This document shows positions 5,230 through 7,137 of a stretch of 7,137 nucleotides of DNA, piece after piece (the first letter of the stretch is position 1; every line of letters starts with the position of its first letter). Under the pieces are notes generated by a model. It searched no databases. It was not told the DNA's origin and saw nothing but the letters and a program-made list of their open reading frames with translations. A program made the translations under genes and the position numbers. Source of the stretch: Candidatus Heimdallarchaeota archaeon (lineage in GTDB: Archaea > Asgardarchaeota > Heimdallarchaeia > Heimdallarchaeales > Heimdallarchaeaceae); the NCBI GenBank assembly GCA_023135215.1, contig JAGLTP010000154.1, positions 1 through 7,137 of the forward strand, written 5' to 3'.

Positions 5230-5985
5230 ATGGCATCATTGGCAAAATTTGCATTTGGAAAATTATCATACGCATTAAGCGATTACTTGGTAAATCCAGT
5301 TCCATTAGTGGTTGTGGATCAACAAGGAGTAGCTAAGAACGTAGCTGTACTTCTAACAAAACCTACTAAAATTGACAGAGGAGAACAAATAGGACTCGTA
5401 ATTGTTGGGAATCTGGACGAGGCTTCGATTCAGAAGTTTGAACAAGATCTAGTTGCTGGGATTGCATTAGGTCATTATAAAAACCTGCAAGATCATCAAA
5501 AGAGCAAATTAAAATCTGAAAATTTCAAATTCATCTCCAATAAATTTGCAGATTATCAATTCACTAACAAAGGAGCAGTGGAATACGGAGTTTTAGTTGC
5601 AGCAATCATGAAACAGGCTTCATATATGCGAAAGGAAATTAAGAAAACTTCCTATGCTAAAGGCATAAAATGGGATGAAGATTTTAATGACAGTCAAGTC
5701 AAAGCTAGAGAGGATAAATACAAAGGAAAAGGTTCAGTAATAACCTATTGGGAGAAGGGGATGATGGGGGAGAAAAATTGGGTTATACCTTTAGAAGCTG
5801 TGCACATCTGGCAATATGTGAAATCTTATCCAGGAGATGAAGCAGAGAAATTAGCAGGAGAACTATTTGGTGCATTTCAAGCTGGAAATATGAACATGTT
5901 CAAGAGTCATGGATCCTCAATTGAAATCTTCATTAATAAGGAAGATAAAGCAAGAAGGAAAATGATGAAGAAGATGAGAAAATAA
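5230..5985 (+). CDS. Unrecognised 251-aa basic protein
   Basis: I do not recognise this family. The start is firm (TATA box plus AGAGG ribosome site) and the codon use matches neighbouring genes, so it is a real and probably well expressed gene. Residues 1-60 look alpha/beta, with two hydrophobic strands (PVPLVVVD, 23-30, and IGLVIVG, 54-60) separated by KNVAVLLTKPTKIDRG. Residues 62-140 are helical, with a hydrophobic helix (GVLVAAIMKQA, 120-130) too short and polar to be a clear membrane span. Residues 146-200 form an aromatic block, with WDEDFND (148-154), ITYWEKGMMGEKNW (171-184) and VHIWQYVKSYPGDEA (191-205). The C-terminus from 237 is a strongly basic tail (KEDKARRKMMKKMRK) that could bind nucleic acid or acidic lipid. 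There is no signal peptide, and no Cys or metal-binding cluster. Its stop is 5 bp from that of the convergent SDR gene. Function is unknown. Confidence 0.8.
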   Translation: MASLAKFAFGKLSYALSDYLVNPVPLVVVDQQGVAKNVAVLLTKPTKIDRGEQIGLVIVGNLDEASIQKFEQDLVAGIALGHYKNLQDHQKSKLKSENFKFISNKFADYQFTNKGAVEYGVLVAAIMKQASYMRKEIKKTSYAKGIKWDEDFNDSQVKAREDKYKGKGSVITYWEKGMMGEKNWVIPLEAVHIWQYVKSYPGDEAEKLAGELFGAFQAGNMNMFKSHGSSIEIFINKEDKARRKMMKKMRK

Positions 5986-5990
5986 AAAAC
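5978..5990 (-). terminator. T-rich terminator of the SDR gene
   Basis: Past the SDR stop, the minus strand reads GTTTTTTATTTTC, a T-rich archaeal-type terminator that overlaps the 3' end of the convergent gene. On the plus strand, T runs at 6024-6028 and 6033-6039, inside the SDR gene, could end the opposing transcript. Confidence 0.4.
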
Positions 5991-6992
5991 TCAATTCTTC
6001 TCTTCATTCCATTTCTGAAGAAGTTTTTGCTCTTTTTTTGGATTTAATCCTCCAGCAAATTTGTAATTATATTTTGTTGGAGCTATTTTTTCCCACTCTA
6101 GAATGTCTTCTATTGTATCTTTAAGTAGTCTGAATTCCAATCCTGCTTTGATTGCTTTTTCAACATTACAGCTGTTTACCATATACAATAGTTGTTCATT
6201 TGAAGACCAGAAAGGAATTTCCCGCCATTGTCCTAACTTATTCTTTAATAAAAATTCATTAGAAACCCAAGTGAATTCAGCGTCGCTTCCACTAACTTCT
6301 TTGCAGGTTTCTAATATTTGACCTATTGTTAGTTTGTAATCGGGTCCTGTAACATTGTAATCTCCTCCCTTTCCATGGCTAATCATCTTGAAAATCCATC
6401 GAGCTATATCAGCAGCATCAATAATCTGAATAGGATATTCGGGACCAACAGGAGTCAAAACCTCCCCTCCTTTAGCAATCCTCGCAACCCAATATGAAAA
6501 GCGATTTGTTTTATCATATTTACCAACTATCAATCCAGCTCTGATATTGAGTCCTTTGGAACCAAAAGTATCGGTTACGATTTTTTCTGCTAACGCTTTG
6601 TTCACCCCATATCTTGTAGCTAGAGTTTTCTTCTCATCTAAACGAGTAGGAGTGGATTCATCAAAATTGGGTTTGACTTCAGAATAAGCTTCTATGCTTG
6701 AAATAAATGTATAATGCTCAGCTTTATCTTTTAGTAATTGAGTAGATTCTTCAACTACTTGATCTAAATTCTTCATGTAACCTATTGTATCGATTACACA
6801 ATCCCAATTTCTTCCTTTAAGAGAATCTAAATCTCCTTTCTTTCTATCTCCTACTAATTTTTCTACTTCTGGGAAAAGATTCTTGTTAGATTTTCCTCTA
6901 TTAAATATGGAGACTTCATAACCTAGATTCAAGGCCTGTTCAACGAAATGCCTTCCAAGAAAATGTGTTCCTCCTAGTATTAGTACTTTCAT
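5991..6992 (-). CDS. NAD(P)-dependent epimerase/dehydratase-like reductase (extended SDR)
   Basis: This 333-aa protein has an N-terminal Rossmann fold with the glycine motif GGTHFLG (residues 7-13) and strand 2 ending in FNRGKSN (30-36). Arg after Asn, in place of the usual acidic residue, hints at NADP(H). The strand-5 segment is FISSIEAYS (96-104), and the catalytic YGVNK is at 128-132 (Tyr128, Lys132, with a Ser at 98-99). The later blocks QIIDAADIARWI (189-200) and GDYNVTGPDYKLT (210-222) are typical of epimerase/dehydratase-like SDRs. The C-terminal substrate domain contains WREIPFW (256-262) and ends with a lysine-rich extension. Its fit is to the 'reductase-like' extended SDRs, some near the csp41 group, rather than UDP-glucose 4-epimerase, and the substrate is not predictable. 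ATG 6992 is preferred over GTG 7001, because that GTG forms part of the ribosome-site-like AAGTGAT just before the ATG and gives the canonical MKVLILGG start. Confidence 0.85.
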   Translation of the reverse strand: MKVLILGGTHFLGRHFVEQALNLGYEVSIFNRGKSNKNLFPEVEKLVGDRKKGDLDSLKGRNWDCVIDTIGYMKNLDQVVEESTQLLKDKAEHYTFISSIEAYSEVKPNFDESTPTRLDEKKTLATRYGVNKALAEKIVTDTFGSKGLNIRAGLIVGKYDKTNRFSYWVARIAKGGEVLTPVGPEYPIQIIDAADIARWIFKMISHGKGGDYNVTGPDYKLTIGQILETCKEVSGSDAEFTWVSNEFLLKNKLGQWREIPFWSSNEQLLYMVNSCNVEKAIKAGLEFRLLKDTIEDILEWEKIAPTKYNYKFAGGLNPKKEQKLLQKWNEEKN

Positions 6993-7051
6993 CGAAATCA
7001 CTTAGCTTACAATGCTATATTGCATCCAGTAAAGGAATAAGCAGAAGGGAC

Positions 7052-7063
7052 CTTTATTTAATT
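7052..7063 (-). promoter_or_regulatory. TATA box of the SDR gene
   Basis: The minus strand reads AAATTAAATAAA, followed by GG, about 65 bp upstream of ATG 6992. Transcription would start near 7031, leaving a leader of about 39 nt. Confidence 0.5.
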
Positions 7064-7101
7064 TGCGTCCTTTTGATGTTTGTTTTGTAATAGGGAGATT
7101 T

Positions 7102-7126
7102 TCTGATAAGATATTTTCTAATCAGA
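7102..7126. repeat. 25-bp imperfect palindrome upstream of the SDR promoter
   Basis: The arms TCTGAT and ATCAGA are perfect, and the inner AGA/TCT triplets also pair, giving 10 of 12 symmetric positions. It lies about 40 bp upstream of the SDR TATA box on the minus strand. It may be an activator or repressor site, or belong to whatever lies beyond the right edge. No gene is visible in 7002-7137. Confidence 0.4.
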
Positions 7127-7137
7127 GGACGAAGTAT

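Noticed and set aside
6103..6321. Plus-strand 72-codon open frame
   Set aside because: Antisense to the well-supported SDR gene and without promoter or ribosome site.
6993..7001. GTG 7001 as the SDR start
   Set aside because: It has no ribosome site of its own and appears to belong to the AAGTGAT pairing element for ATG 6992, which gives the canonical Rossmann start.
1..7137. CRISPR array, insertion sequence, tRNA, rRNA or defence system
   Set aside because: I see no regularly spaced repeats, transposase motifs, cloverleaf or conserved rRNA segments, and no nuclease or toxin-antitoxin pattern in any gene.

Overview
The window looks like chromosome from an AT-rich archaeon, and an Asgard archaeon (Heimdall-, Loki- or Thor-like) is the best guess. 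Three things point to Archaea. Candidate promoters are TATA boxes about 50 bp upstream of starts, with no bacterial -35/-10 pairs. Ribosome sites are GGTG or GAGG type. The phosphoglycerate kinase has an archaeal-style sequence. The Asgard suggestion rests mainly on a 151-aa longin/roadblock-like protein at 3314-3769, a fold greatly expanded in Asgard genomes; this lineage call is inference.

Layout. Positions 1-1112 (minus strand) hold a regulator-transporter unit. A PadR-like winged-helix protein with a large insertion is followed with no gap by the first 49 codons of what is probably an ABC exporter, which runs off the left edge. Its upstream region (1113-1272) carries nested AT-rich inverted repeats over the likely TATA box, as expected for autoregulation. 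Positions 1273-3218 (minus) hold two genes in line. One is a conserved glycine-rich protein of unknown function. The other is a beta-rich protein whose open frame extends past its first usable start codon and appears to lack a normal N-terminus. Positions 3135-3313 form a divergent intergenic region with one TATA-like element that could serve both sides. Positions 3314-5985 (plus) hold the longin/roadblock-like gene, phosphoglycerate kinase (pgk) and an unrecognised 251-aa basic protein; pgk and the 251-aa gene each have their own TATA element. Positions 5991-6992 (minus) hold an extended-SDR NAD(P)-dependent epimerase/reductase that meets the 251-aa gene tail to tail with 5 bp between stop codons. 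Positions 7002-7137 carry the SDR promoter and a 25-bp imperfect palindrome.

How the genes work together. Only the PadR/ABC pair is a clear functional unit, probably drug or lipid efflux with its own repressor. pgk is lower glycolysis/gluconeogenesis. The rest is a mixture of separately promoted genes. I see no rRNA, tRNA, CRISPR array, insertion sequence or defence island. The most interesting points are the split winged helix with its palindromic operator candidate, the beta-rich gene with an in-frame TGA near a good ATG, and the unrecognised 251-aa protein.
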